A DNA stretch of 64,000 nucleotides from Thiohalocapsa sp963704155 (GTDB lineage: Bacteria; Pseudomonadota; Gammaproteobacteria; Chromatiales; Chromatiaceae): positions 93,340 through 157,339 of the forward strand of contig CAVPHF010000001.1 of assembly GCA_963704155.1 (NCBI GenBank). The letters run 5' to 3'. The number at the start of each line of letters is the position of its first letter. Within the stretch, counting starts at the first letter, position 1. Below the pieces are notes generated by a model. The model made no database searches. It worked only from the letters and a program-made list of their open reading frames with translations, and was not told the origin of the DNA. The position numbers were made by a program, and so were the translations under genes. This document shows, in pieces, positions 26,933 to 35,843 of this stretch.

Positions 26933-28054
26933 ATGGCGCTATTCATCGATAGCCTTGAAGTCCGCGGGTTCAGGGCCTTTACCGATCTAAAGATCGACTC
27001 GCTCGGCAAGGTCAATCTGATTACCGGGAAGAACAATTGCGGTAAGTCGACCTTGCTGGAGGCCGTCAGAATGCTCGCCACGGGCGGGGCACTCAGAACG
27101 ATCTTCGATATCCTCGATTACCGGGAGGAGCTCGGTTCCGCCAATGAATCCGAACGCACCTATCAACCGGAGGATTTGTCGCCATTCTGTAATCTCTTCA
27201 CCGGTTTTCCAAACTTGGCGTCGGGTGGGGAAGGATTCACTATCGCGGCCAGCGGGGCGCGCCCTGAGGCCATTTCCAAAATCGAGGCCAACATTCATTG
27301 GTTCGTCCGGAAGATGGATGCCGGGACGTCGGGTCTCAGATTTGAACCTGCCGCCGACGATCTTTTCGATGAGATAGATGCCTTCCCTGCTTTGGATCTC
27401 GATATTTCGGGACGCAAGCGCGTTGTGCCGCTGGACCGGCTGCGACGCCGTACACCGATGCGTGCTGACGCCGATATTAGCCCTGCCCCTTGCGTCTACC
27501 TCGATCCCTTCAGCTCCCGCTCGACCAGTCAGATGGGGGCGCTTCGGGATGCGATTGCGCTGACCGACGTGGAGCAGGAAATCGTCAAGGCACTGAGACT
27601 GGTCTCCGAAGACATACAGGCGGTGCAAATGGTCGGTGGAGACGAACGCTGGGCTCATGGACGCACGGCCATCGCAAAGAGTGCCCGTTATACGTCACCA
27701 GTGCCTTTGAAGACCTTCGGCGACGGCGTCAATCGGCTGTTCGGCATCATCCTGTCGCTCTGTAATGCAAGAAACGGCGTTCTGTTGGTCGATGAAATCG
27801 AAAACGGTCTGCACTACTCGGTACAAAGCGACATCAGGCGCACCCTGTTTCGACTGGCGCGGGACTTAAACGTGCAGGTCTTTGCCACCTCGCATAGCTG
27901 GGATTGTGTCCGCGCCTTCCAGGAGGCCGCCCAGGAAAGCCCGGAAGCCGGCGTCCTCGTCCGCCTTGCCAACCACAACGACAAGATCGTTCCGACCCTG
28001 TTCTCTGAGCACGAGTTGGCAATCGTGACGCGTGATCAGATCGAGGTAAGGTAA
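26933..28054 (+). CDS. AAA family ATPase (ABC/OLD/SMC-like)
   Basis: 373 residues with a single ABC-type ATPase domain. Walker A TGKNNCGKST lies at 31-40 after the typical RGFRAFTDLKIDSLGKVNLI lead-in, Walker B is GVLLVDEIENGLH (D287, E288), and the H-loop is in ATSHSW. There is no TOPRIM domain in this protein; instead the next gene, 3 bp downstream, encodes a TOPRIM-like DUF3226 protein. Two-gene ATPase + TOPRIM-like arrangements occur in anti-phage systems such as PARIS (AriA/AriB). It sits inside a BREX island, supporting a defence role. Confidence 0.85.
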   Translation: MALFIDSLEVRGFRAFTDLKIDSLGKVNLITGKNNCGKSTLLEAVRMLATGGALRTIFDILDYREELGSANESERTYQPEDLSPFCNLFTGFPNLASGGEGFTIAASGARPEAISKIEANIHWFVRKMDAGTSGLRFEPAADDLFDEIDAFPALDLDISGRKRVVPLDRLRRRTPMRADADISPAPCVYLDPFSSRSTSQMGALRDAIALTDVEQEIVKALRLVSEDIQAVQMVGGDERWAHGRTAIAKSARYTSPVPLKTFGDGVNRLFGIILSLCNARNGVLLVDEIENGLHYSVQSDIRRTLFRLARDLNVQVFATSHSWDCVRAFQEAAQESPEAGVLVRLANHNDKIVPTLFSEHELAIVTRDQIEVR

Positions 28055-28057
28055 GAG

Positions 28058-28684
28058 ATGCCCGGCAAACGCGTATTAATGGTGGAAGGGGCGGATGACG
28101 AACATGTGGTCAAGCACATTTGCGGGAGAAGCCTCGGAAACATCGAAATCATTCGTCAATATGGCGGAAAAGCCCCCTTGCTCGAAGGGATCGGTGCCCG
28201 GCTCAAGGAAAGTGATATCGCCGCGCTGGGCGTCCTGATCGACGCCGATACCGATCTTCAATCGAGCTGGCAGGCGGTGACCGACCGACTGCGCCAAGCG
28301 GGCTACAACCAACTCCCGGCTCTGCCTGTGCCGGAAGGCACGGTCATTCCCGCGCCGGGCGATTTGCTCTTGCCGCGAGTCGGCATCTGGTTGATGCCGG
28401 ACAATCGGCTACCGGGCATTCTCGAGGACTTTGTGGCGTTTCTCGTGCCGCCCGCCGATCCGCTGTTCGCGCATGTTGAGGCTTCCATTGACCAGATTCC
28501 GCCGGGACAACGCCGGTTCGACGAACTGAAGCGGCCGAAGGCGACGATTCACACCTGGCTTGCATGGCAGCAGGAACCTGGAAAGCCACTGGGCCAAGCG
28601 ATCTCCGCGCGGTATCTCGACCCCCATTTGCCCGGCGCCGATACCTTTGCCCAATGGCTGCAACGCCTTTTCTTCTCAGCATGA
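28058..28684 (+). CDS. DUF3226 (TOPRIM-like) protein paired with the AAA ATPase
   Basis: 208 residues. The N-terminus VLMVEGADDEHVV (E10) and the second motif GVLIDADTDLQ (D62, D64, D66) make up the acidic set expected of a TOPRIM-like fold. DUF3226 proteins are often next to AAA ATPases. The conserved GIWLMPDNRLPGILEDF block and a C-terminal HTWLAWQQEPG are also present. It starts 3 bp after the ATPase gene, so the two are translated together. I infer the effector of a two-component defence module with the ATPase as sensor; this is not shown. Confidence 0.8.
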   Translation: MPGKRVLMVEGADDEHVVKHICGRSLGNIEIIRQYGGKAPLLEGIGARLKESDIAALGVLIDADTDLQSSWQAVTDRLRQAGYNQLPALPVPEGTVIPAPGDLLLPRVGIWLMPDNRLPGILEDFVAFLVPPADPLFAHVEASIDQIPPGQRRFDELKRPKATIHTWLAWQQEPGKPLGQAISARYLDPHLPGADTFAQWLQRLFFSA

Positions 28685-28826
28685 AATCCAACAAGAAGCT
28701 CATCGAAGTCAGCCTGCCGCTGGAAGCCATCAACAAGGCGTCGGCGCAGGCGGTGATTTCGCGCAGATGGTGGAAGATCCTTCCAGCTACGCCGATCTGC
28801 TGCGCGGTGACGCCAAGAGACTGTGA
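28681..28826 (+). pseudogene. Remnant of a DUF1156 DNA methylase gene
   Basis: The frame from ATG 28681 starts MKSNKKLIEVSLPLEAINKAS, the hallmark N-terminus of DUF1156 anti-phage-associated methylases. In the intact family this is followed by a stretch containing HGHPSTLHLWWARRP. Here that stretch is missing and the sequence passes, in another frame, to FAQMVEDPSSYADLLRGD, which is the family's next block, and then stops. About 25 codons are deleted internally and the rest of the roughly 900-residue gene is gone. Confidence 0.75.
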
Positions 28827-28990
28827 AAGTATTGGCTGTAGGGACAGAAGATACAAGGGTGGACCTTGTTCGCAGATCGGGCGCAGCGCATCCACCATTT
28901 AGCGGCAGTAACGCATTGATTTATCTACCGCTCGCCCATCGCAGACGGGTTAATCGAGCCACCACCTACCAACCAACGAGCGTCGCCCCC

Positions 28991-29227
28991 ATGCAACCCA
29001 TTCGCATCATCTACGAAGACACACCGGATTCGATTCCAGTTCCTGAGCAGCTCCGCCACCGGAAAACCGAGATCATTCTGTGGCCACTTGAAGATCAAGC
29101 GTCGTCAAAGGAGTCGACCTCCGACGCAGACAGCCGTCAACGCAAGCCTGGTAGTGCGCGTGGCAAGTTCACCATCATCGCTGACGACGATGAACACCTT
29201 GACGACTTCAAGGACTATATGTCGTGA
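28991..29227 (+). CDS. Antitoxin of a VapBC-like pair
   Basis: 78 residues, MQPIRIIYEDTPDSIPVPEQ, with the segment TEIILWPLE and a tail ending GKFTIIADDDEHLDDFKDY. This layout is typical of DUF2281-like or Phd-like antitoxins preceding PIN toxins. The stop overlaps the GTG start of a PIN gene (GTGA). The toxin partner is truncated, so the antitoxin appears orphaned. The same frame is open upstream to 28823 but with no support. Confidence 0.65.
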   Translation: MQPIRIIYEDTPDSIPVPEQLRHRKTEIILWPLEDQASSKESTSDADSRQRKPGSARGKFTIIADDDEHLDDFKDYMS

Positions 29228-29310
29228 GGCTGTTGCTGGATACGCACACGTTCCTGTGGTTCATCCTTCGATCCCTACGGCGTGACGCGTCTCTGGTAGC
29301 GGCATCCTGA
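29224..29310 (+). pseudogene. Truncated PIN-domain toxin (vapC remnant)
   Basis: GTG-initiated frame of 28 codons. The opening RLLLDTHTFLWFI is the standard N-terminus of a VapC-type PIN toxin, including the first catalytic Asp; similarity ends there and a stop follows at 29308. pglZ begins 3 bp later. The deletion that removed the toxin probably joined it directly to pglZ. Confidence 0.75.
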
Positions 29311-29313
29311 CGC

Positions 29314-31922
29314 ATGGATACGCAACGCATTACCGCCGCTCTGAACGAACGCTTCCAGCCGACGGCCATCGCCTGGTCTTCTGGCACGACCCCGAGCGCG
29401 AGTTCGAGGAGGTCTGTCGGCGAGCTTGCCCTGGACGGCGTCGTCGCTGCTGCGCCTCGACGAGCACCCCGCACTGGCCGTCAAGGTCCGCCTGGAGCAG
29501 GAGGACCCGACCGGACGCTACCTGCTCTACGCCCCGTTCGAGCCGCCGGCACCGGACCAGGACTGGCTGCTCGACATGCGCCTGTACGGCGCGAGCTTCA
29601 GCGCCGACCGGGCCTCGATGCTGCTCGCCGACCTCGGACTCACCCAGCAGTCGCTGCGCCAGCACCTCGGCCGAGCGGGCCAAGTTCTTCGCCAGCCGGG
29701 ACCGGCTGGAGCGCCTGAAGAAGCTCGTCACCCCCTCGGACACCGAGTTGGACATCGACCGCAAGATCATCGCGGTGCTGGCCAAGGCCGATCAGCCGGA
29801 GTTCTTCAACGTCCTGATCTCGCTGTTCGACGCGCTGCCCGACGGGATGCTCGACGAGCCGCCGTCCGCCTGGGCGGAGATGGAAAAGTACGGTGTGCAG
29901 GATGCGTTCTGGGATCTCGCGGCGAGCCACTTCGGCTACCGGGACGACGCGCCGAGCCTCAAGAACCTGCTGATCCGGCTCCTGGTCTCGGACCTGGACC
30001 ACGCCTGCCGCGCCCCGCTGCCGGAGGGCCTGAAGCACCTCGTGCTGTCGCGACAGGGCACCGCCAACGCGGTGGTCTGCCTGGCCCAGTGGCGCGACAG
30101 CAGCACCCGCGGGCCGTCCTACGAGGCGCTGTCCACCGCGGTGGCCGAGGCCATCAAGCTGGAGCAGCATCTCGGCGCGCTGGAGATCGAGGACCTGGCG
30201 GAGGTGAAGACCTTCCTGCTGGTGGAGAAGGCCATCGCCAGCCGACTGCGCGACCGGGTGCTGGAGACCGCGGACCTGATCAAGCCCGAGGCCATCCGCG
30301 ACATCGCCGCGCGCAGGCAGGACGGTTACTGGGCATCCGCGGGACTGCCCGACACAGCGTCGGCCCCGCGCCGCGCGCTGCATGCCGTCTACGAGGCCCT
30401 GCAGGTCGGGGCCGACCTCCTCGCGCTGCGCAACGATCAGGCCGGTGCGCTGCACCAGCCGGATGCGAAGGCGTTGTTCTCCGCCTACACCGGCAGCCTG
30501 TACCGCTTCGACCAGTGCTACCGTCACTTCTGCGAGGCCGCGGACTACGCCGAGTCCCGCGACTGGGACGTGCTGAAGTCCCTGCGCAAGCGGATCGAGC
30601 AGGCCTACGGCACGGGCTTCCTCGCCGAGCTGGCGCTGGCCTGGAACACGCACCTGGAGGGCGGGCTGCTCGGGCTGTGGCGGCTCGACGGCGTGCCCAA
30701 TCAACAGGGCTTCTTCGAGCGCGAGGTGGCGCCGGTGCTGGCCAAGGGACCGGACCGCCGGGTCTTCGTCATCATCAGCGACGCCTTCCGCTACGAGGCC
30801 GCGCAGGAGCTGGCCTCGCAGCTGAACGGCAAGTACCGCATCGACGCCGAGCTGTCGGCGCAGCTCGGGGTGCTGCCGTCCTACACCGCGCTCGGCATGG
30901 CGGCGCTGCTGCCGCACAAGGTGCTGGCCTACGACGAGGGGGGCACGATCCGGCTCGACGGCCTGCCGTGCGCCTCGCTGGAGCAGCGCTCCAAGGTGCT
31001 GGCGTCGGTGCAGGGCGTCGCGGTCAGGGCCGAGGACCTGATGGCCATGAAGAAGGACGAGGGCCGCGCCTTCGTCAAACCCTACCGGGTGGTCTACATC
31101 TATCACGACCAGGTGGACGCGGTCGGCGACAAGGCGTCCACCGAGGGGCACACCTTCGCCGCCGTGCGCAAGGCCATCGAGGAGCTGAGCGACCTGGTGG
31201 GCAAGGTCGTCGACAGCCTGAACGGCAACCACGTCCTGATCACGGCCGACCATGGCTTCCTGTTCCAGGAGACGCCGCTCGGGGAGACCGACAAGAGCAG
31301 CCTCGCCGCCAAGCCAACCGGCACCGTGCTGGCCAAGAAGCGGTATCTGCTGGGCCGCAACCTGCCCGAGGACGACAAGGCCTTCCATGGCTCCACGGCG
31401 ACGACCGCCGGGGCCGCGGGCGACATGGAGTTCTGGGTGCCGAAGGGCGCCAACCGCTTCCACTTCGTCGGCGGCTCGCGCTTCGTCCACGGCGGGGCCA
31501 TGCCGCAGGAGATCGCGGTGCCCGTCATCCGCGTTCTCCACGTCAAAGAGGGCGGCAAGGCGGCCAAGACCAAGACCCGCACCGTCGGCGTCAGCGTGCT
31601 CGGCAGCAACTTCAAGATCACCACCAACCGCCACCGCTTCCAGCTCATCCAGACCGAGCCGGTCGGCGAGCGGGTCAAGCCGCTGACGCTGAAGGTCGGC
31701 ATCTACGACGGCGACGACCCCGTCACCAACGTCGAGACCGTCACCTTCGACAGCACCTCCCCCGACATGAACCAGTGGAAGAAGACCCTGAGCCTGACCC
31801 TGGAGGGGCGCCGCTTCGACAGCAAGCGCGTCTACCAGTTGATCCTGCGCGACGCCGAGACGGGCGTGGAGGAGGCGCGGTTGGACGTGGTGATCGATTT
31901 GGCGTTCAGTAATGATTTTTGA
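29314..31922 (+). pseudogene. pglZ: BREX phosphatase-superfamily protein PglZ, frameshifted in its N-terminal part
   Basis: About 870 residues of the alkaline-phosphatase-superfamily BREX core protein PglZ. From 29748 to the end one frame is open and carries the metal-binding motifs VIISDAFRYE and LITADHGF. The N-terminal 450 bp is broken: MDTQRITAALNERFQ at the start, then GHRLVFWHDPEREFEEV in another frame (about 29360), VGELALDGVV after about 29421, LLRLDEHPALAVKV after about 29448, and AERAKFFASRDR after about 29663. The shifts are one likely -1 and three +1. The stop is followed at once by a 7-bp array. Confidence 0.9.
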
Positions 31923-31926
31923 AGAA

Positions 31927-31950
31927 GTGGATAGTGGATAGTGGATAGTG
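31927..31950 (+). repeat. 7-bp tandem array (GTGGATA) after pglZ
   Basis: Three perfect units of GTGGATA plus GTG, beginning four bases after the pglZ stop, with one more degenerate copy (AGTGGATAG) at 31955-31963. It is the reverse complement of the TATCCAC array at 32351. Confidence 0.93.
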
Positions 31951-31973
31951 AAGTAGTGGATAGGTTGAGAGTG

Positions 31974-32336
31974 GTGTCGGTGGGCATTCAAGATTACCGG
32001 GAGTTGATCGTTTGGCAGAAGGCGATGGACCTTGTGATCGAGGTCTACCGGTTAACGCGCGCCTTTCCGCGGGAAGAGTTGTACGGCCTGACGAACCAGA
32101 TTCGTCGGGCTGCGGTGTCGATTCCGTCGAATATCGCAGAAGGTCAGGCGCGTCAGTCGAAAGCGGATTTCCGGAACTTCCTGTCGATCGCGCGGGCATC
32201 AAGGGCCGAGGTCGAAACCCAACTCACGATCGCTGTAAGGCTTCAGTATGCAACGGAGGCAGAAACGAAATTGGCATTTTCGCTGCTCACAGAGATCCAA
32301 AAGATGCTCGCCGTCCTGCTCAAGCGTCTCCAGTGA
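31974..32336 (+). CDS. Four-helix bundle protein (23S rRNA intervening-sequence type, S23/IVP)
   Basis: 120 residues. The family signature is clear: GIQDYRELIVWQKAMDLV, FPREELYGLTNQIRRAAVSIPSNIAEG, and the closing helices with EIQKMLAVLLKRL. These proteins are encoded in intervening sequences of 23S rRNA and are also found free in genomes, and are related to the Avd protein of diversity-generating retroelements. No ATG exists in frame; GTG codons at 31974 and 31980 fit the family start. The gene is enclosed by complementary 7-bp arrays and sits between pglZ and brxL. Confidence 0.9.
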   Translation: MSVGIQDYRELIVWQKAMDLVIEVYRLTRAFPREELYGLTNQIRRAAVSIPSNIAEGQARQSKADFRNFLSIARASRAEVETQLTIAVRLQYATEAETKLAFSLLTEIQKMLAVLLKRLQ

Positions 32337-32350
32337 AATGCTCCCGGTGC

Positions 32351-32386
32351 TATCCACTATTCGCTATCCACTATCCACTATCCACT
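32351..32386 (+). repeat. 7-bp tandem array (TATCCAC) before brxL
   Basis: Five units of TATCCAC, the second degenerate (TATTCGC), ending four bases before the brxL ATG at 32391. The reverse complement is the GTGGATA array after pglZ. No Shine-Dalgarno sequence is visible before brxL. Confidence 0.93.
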
Positions 32387-32390
32387 AAAA

Positions 32391-34410
32391 ATGCTAGACA
32401 CGCTCCTCAACCGCCACTTCGCCGGCAAGGTGGTCCGCAAGGACCTGACCAAGCTGATCAAGGAAGGGGCGAACGTGCCCGTCTACGTGCTGGAGTACCT
32501 GCTCGGCATGTACTGCGCCTCCGACGACGAGGCGATCATCCGCGACGGCCTGGAGACGGTGAAGACCATCCTCGCCGAGAACTACGTGCGCCCGGACGAG
32601 GCGGAGAAGGTCAAGTCGAAGATCAAGGAGCGCGGCAGCTACAAGGTCATCGACAAGGTGACGGTGCGCCTGAACGAGAAGCGTGACGTCTACGAGGCCC
32701 TGCTGTCGAACCTGGGCATCAAGGACGCCGAGATCTCCGGCAGCTACGTCAAGCAGTTCGAGAAGCTGCTGGTCGGTGGCATCTGGTGCATCGTCACCGT
32801 GCACTACTTCTTTGAAGAGGGCAGCAAGGGCTCGCCGTTCAGCATCGGCGACCTGAAGCCGATCCAGATGCCGAACATGGACCTGGAGGCGCTGTTCGAG
32901 GGGCGCCGGGGCTTCACCGAGCCGCAGTGGATCGACGTGCTGTGCCGCTCCACCGGCATGGAGCCGGCGAATCTGGACGAGCGGGTCAAGTGGCACCTGC
33001 TGGCGCGGATGATTCCGTTCGTCGAGAACAACTACAACTGCTGCGAGCTGGGACCGCGCGGCACCGGCAAGAGCCACATCTACAAGGAGATCAGCCCGAA
33101 CAGCATCCTGATCTCCGGCGGCCAGACCACGGTGGCCAACCTGTTCTACAACATGGCCCGCCGCACCGTCGGCCTGGTCGGGCCTGTGGGACCTGGTGGC
33201 CTTCGACGAGGTGGCCGGCATCTCGTTCAAGGACAAGGACGGGGTGCAGATCATGAAGGACTTCATGGCCTCCGGCTCCTTCGCCCGCGGCAAGGACGCC
33301 ATCCAGGCCTCCGCCAGCATGGTCTTCGTCGGCAACATCAACCAGCCGGTGGACACGCTGGTGAAGACCAGCCATCTGCTGGCGCCCTTCCCGGAGAGCA
33401 TGATCGACTCGGCCTTCTTCGATCGCTTCCACGCCTACATCCCCGGCTGGGAGGTGCCGAAGATGCGCCCGGAGTTCTTCACCAACCAGTACGGCCTGAT
33501 CACGGACTATCTGGCCGAGTTCATGCGCGAGATGCGCAAGCGCAACTTCTCCGACGCCGTCGACCGCTGGTTCAAGCTCGGCCGGGACCTGAACCAGCGC
33601 GACACCATCGCCGTGCGCCGCACCGCGTCCGGGCTGCTCAAGCTGCTGTATCCCGCCGGCGACTACGACAAGGAGGCGGTCCGCCGCTGCCTGGAGTACG
33701 CGCTGGAGACCCGCCGTCGGGTCAAGGAGCAGCTGAAGAAGATCGGCGGCATGGAGTTCTTCGACGTGCACTTCTCCTACATCGATCAGGAGACGATGGA
33801 GGAGACCTTCGTCAGCGTGCCCGAGCAGGGCGGCGACAAGCTGATCCCGGACGGACCGATGAACCCCGGCGTGCTGCACACCATCGCCACCGGCAGCGGC
33901 GGCCACCTGGGGCTGTATCGGCTGGAGACCCAGACCACGGCGGGAAACGGCAAGTTCAACGTCTCCGGACTGGGATCGAGCAGCGCCGCCAAGGAGTCGG
34001 TCAAGGTCGCCTTCGACTACTTCAAGGCCAACCTGAGCCGCGTCAGTGGCCTGACCAAGGCCGGCGACCACGACTACCACCTGCATACGGTCGAACTGCA
34101 CAACACCGGCGCCACCAAGGCCATGACCCTGCCGAGCTTCGTCGCGCTCTGCTCCGGCGTGCTAGCGAAGCCTGTCCAGCCCCAGCTCGTCGTCCTCGGC
34201 GACATGAGCCTCGGCGGCAGCGTGATCCCGGTGGAGAACCTGGCCGAATGCCTGCAGGTCGCCTTCGACTCCGGCGCCAAGCGCATCCTGCTGCCGATGG
34301 CCAGCGTCGGCGACATCCCCAGCATCCCCGGCGAGCTGTTCGCCAAGTTCCAGACCTCGTTCTACGCCGACCCGGTGGATGCGGTGTTCAAGGCGTTGGG
34401 GGCCGACTAA
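32391..34410 (+). pseudogene. brxL: BREX Lon-like protein BrxL with one +1 frameshift
   Basis: About 673 residues, the last core gene of type 1 BREX; BrxL is a AAA+ protein with a Lon-like protease-fold C-terminus that binds DNA. The first frame runs MLDTLLNRHFAGKVVRKDL to Walker A ELGPRGTGKSHIYKE and NLFYNMARRTVGLVG. At about 33180 an extra base in GTCGGGCCTG shifts the frame, and the protein continues with LWDLVAFDEVAGI (Walker B) to the end. The C-terminal part has GDMSLGGSVIPVENLAE and GAKRILLP, the Lon-type Ser/Lys regions. No other break is seen. Confidence 0.9.
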
Positions 34411-34677
34411 CGGCAAAGGCGGCCGGCTCGCCGCGTTTGAGGGGCTGGCTAAGAGTGCTCTTCAGCGCTTGCGAAGCTCGCACAGCGAGAAGGAGATCTC
34501 GAGGACGACCAATAGGTTGCCGTCCTGCCCGAGGCCCCGGCGTAGATGCCTAGCGAAGCCCGGACGTACAGCCAACCGAGTCGATGATCATCACGACGAA
34601 TTGCCGCCGCTTGGTGCCTTTATGGTGACGCAAATACAAACGGCTTAGCCGATATCGATCTAAGCCGATGTTTTTAT
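34411..34677. other. Right edge of the BREX island, non-coding
   Basis: 267 bp between brxL and tRNA-Lys. I find no integrase, no direct repeat of the tRNA end, and no gene. This may be the boundary of the island. Confidence 0.5.
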
Positions 34678-34753
34678 TGGTGCGCCCTGCAGGGTTCGAA
34701 CCTGCGACCACCTGATTAAAAGTCAGATGCTCTACCAGCTGAGCTAAGGGCGC
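34678..34753 (-). tRNA. tRNA-Lys (anticodon TTT)
   Basis: 76 nt including an encoded CCA. Read on the minus strand it has acceptor GCGCCCT, D-arm TAGCTCAGCTGGTAGAGC, anticodon stem CTGAC with loop TTTTTAA-type and anticodon TTT, variable loop, and T-arm GGTTCGAACCC. All stems pair. Confidence 0.97.
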
Positions 34754-34956
34754 GATATTTTTTAAGCCGTTAAGTTTAGCGGATTGACGGCCACTGTGAA
34801 AGCAGCCGGATGCTGTTCTCTTGACCTGTCGTGCTTGGCCATTGCTTGAAGGCTCGGAACCAACTGTCGTCACTGGCTCCATCGGCTGAACCTAGAAACG
34901 ACGGTTGTCCGCTTCGCACGCCGGGGCTGCTGGCGGATGTGCGATCGGCGTCGACG

Positions 34957-35640
34957 TCAGCGGTATCTGGTCGGGTCGGGCACGCCGGCGGCGCGGAAAC
35001 CCTCGGCGCGCAATCGGCAGGCATCGCAACGTCCGCAGGCACGGCCTTGCTGGTCGGCTTGGTAGCAGGAGACGGTCTCGCCGTAATCGACACCGAGGGC
35101 GATACCGCGGCGGATGATATCGGCCTTGGACAGGTCGATGAGTGGAGTCTGGATGCGCACTGGCGCCCCTTCGACCGCGGCCTTGGTTGCGACCTTGGCC
35201 AGTTCCTGAAAGCTGTTGATAAAGGCGGGGCGGCAATCCGGATAGCCCGAGTAGTCGACGGCGTTGACGCCGATAAAGATATCCCGAGCGCCGATCACCT
35301 CGGCCTGGCCGAGCGCCAATGCCAACAGCACCGTATTGCGTGCCGGGACGTAGGTGACCGGGATGCCCTCGCCCGGCTGTTCCGGCACCGCAATGCCGGC
35401 GTCGGTGAGTGCCGACCCGCCAATGGCATCGAGACCGATACGCACGATGGAGTGGCCAACCACCGCGTATGACTGCCCGACGCGCCGAGCGGCCTCGAGT
35501 TCGGCTCGGTGTCGTTGGCCGTAGTCGACGCTGAGAGCATGGCAGGCGAACCCTTCCTCGGCGGCAATGGCGAGCGCGGTCACCGAGTCGAGGCCGCCGG
35601 AAAGCAGCACAACGGCAACGGGCTTGGGGGTCTCGATCAT
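34957..35640 (-). CDS. queC: 7-cyano-7-deazaguanine synthase QueC
   Basis: 227-residue ATP-dependent enzyme that converts 7-carboxy-7-deazaguanine to preQ0. The PP-loop motif LLSGGLDS is near the N-terminus (12-19), NAVDYSGYPDCR and the adenylation region follow, and the C-terminal zinc site is SCYQADQQGRACGRCDACRLR with four cysteines. It supplies the substrate of QueF, encoded at 14071. No queD or queE is adjacent; the following gene on this strand is tRNA-Lys. Confidence 0.96.
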   Translation of the reverse strand: MIETPKPVAVVLLSGGLDSVTALAIAAEEGFACHALSVDYGQRHRAELEAARRVGQSYAVVGHSIVRIGLDAIGGSALTDAGIAVPEQPGEGIPVTYVPARNTVLLALALGQAEVIGARDIFIGVNAVDYSGYPDCRPAFINSFQELAKVATKAAVEGAPVRIQTPLIDLSKADIIRRGIALGVDYGETVSCYQADQQGRACGRCDACRLRAEGFRAAGVPDPTRYR

Positions 35641-35843
35641 CGGTTTTGCATGCTATCTCGGCCGCTCAGGGCAAAGCTTGGACGAAACTGCGACACAGCT
35701 CCCATGCGCTTGGTTTGCTATTGGAAGATACCGGGTGCGTAGCCTAAGCTCAATGGTAAGGGGCAGCTCCTTGACGCGCGTCGGGCAACCGATTGCACCA
35801 GGCGCCGGGAGCGAATCGTCAGGGTGCGCGTTCCGCTGAAGTC

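Noticed and set aside
29640..31991. 783-codon minus-strand frame opposite pglZ
   Set aside because: Antisense shadow; the plus strand carries PglZ motifs throughout.
31922..32336. Diversity-generating retroelement (Avd-like protein present)
   Set aside because: No reverse transcriptase and no template/variable repeat pair are nearby; the four-helix-bundle gene stands alone.
17312..32386. Short tandem arrays as possible CRISPR
   Set aside because: Units are 7-8 bp with no spacers, and no cas genes are present; they are simple tandem repeats.
34678..34753. tRNA-Lys as integration site of the BREX island
   Set aside because: No integrase and no repeat of the tRNA 3' end was found on the other side of the island, so I do not claim it.
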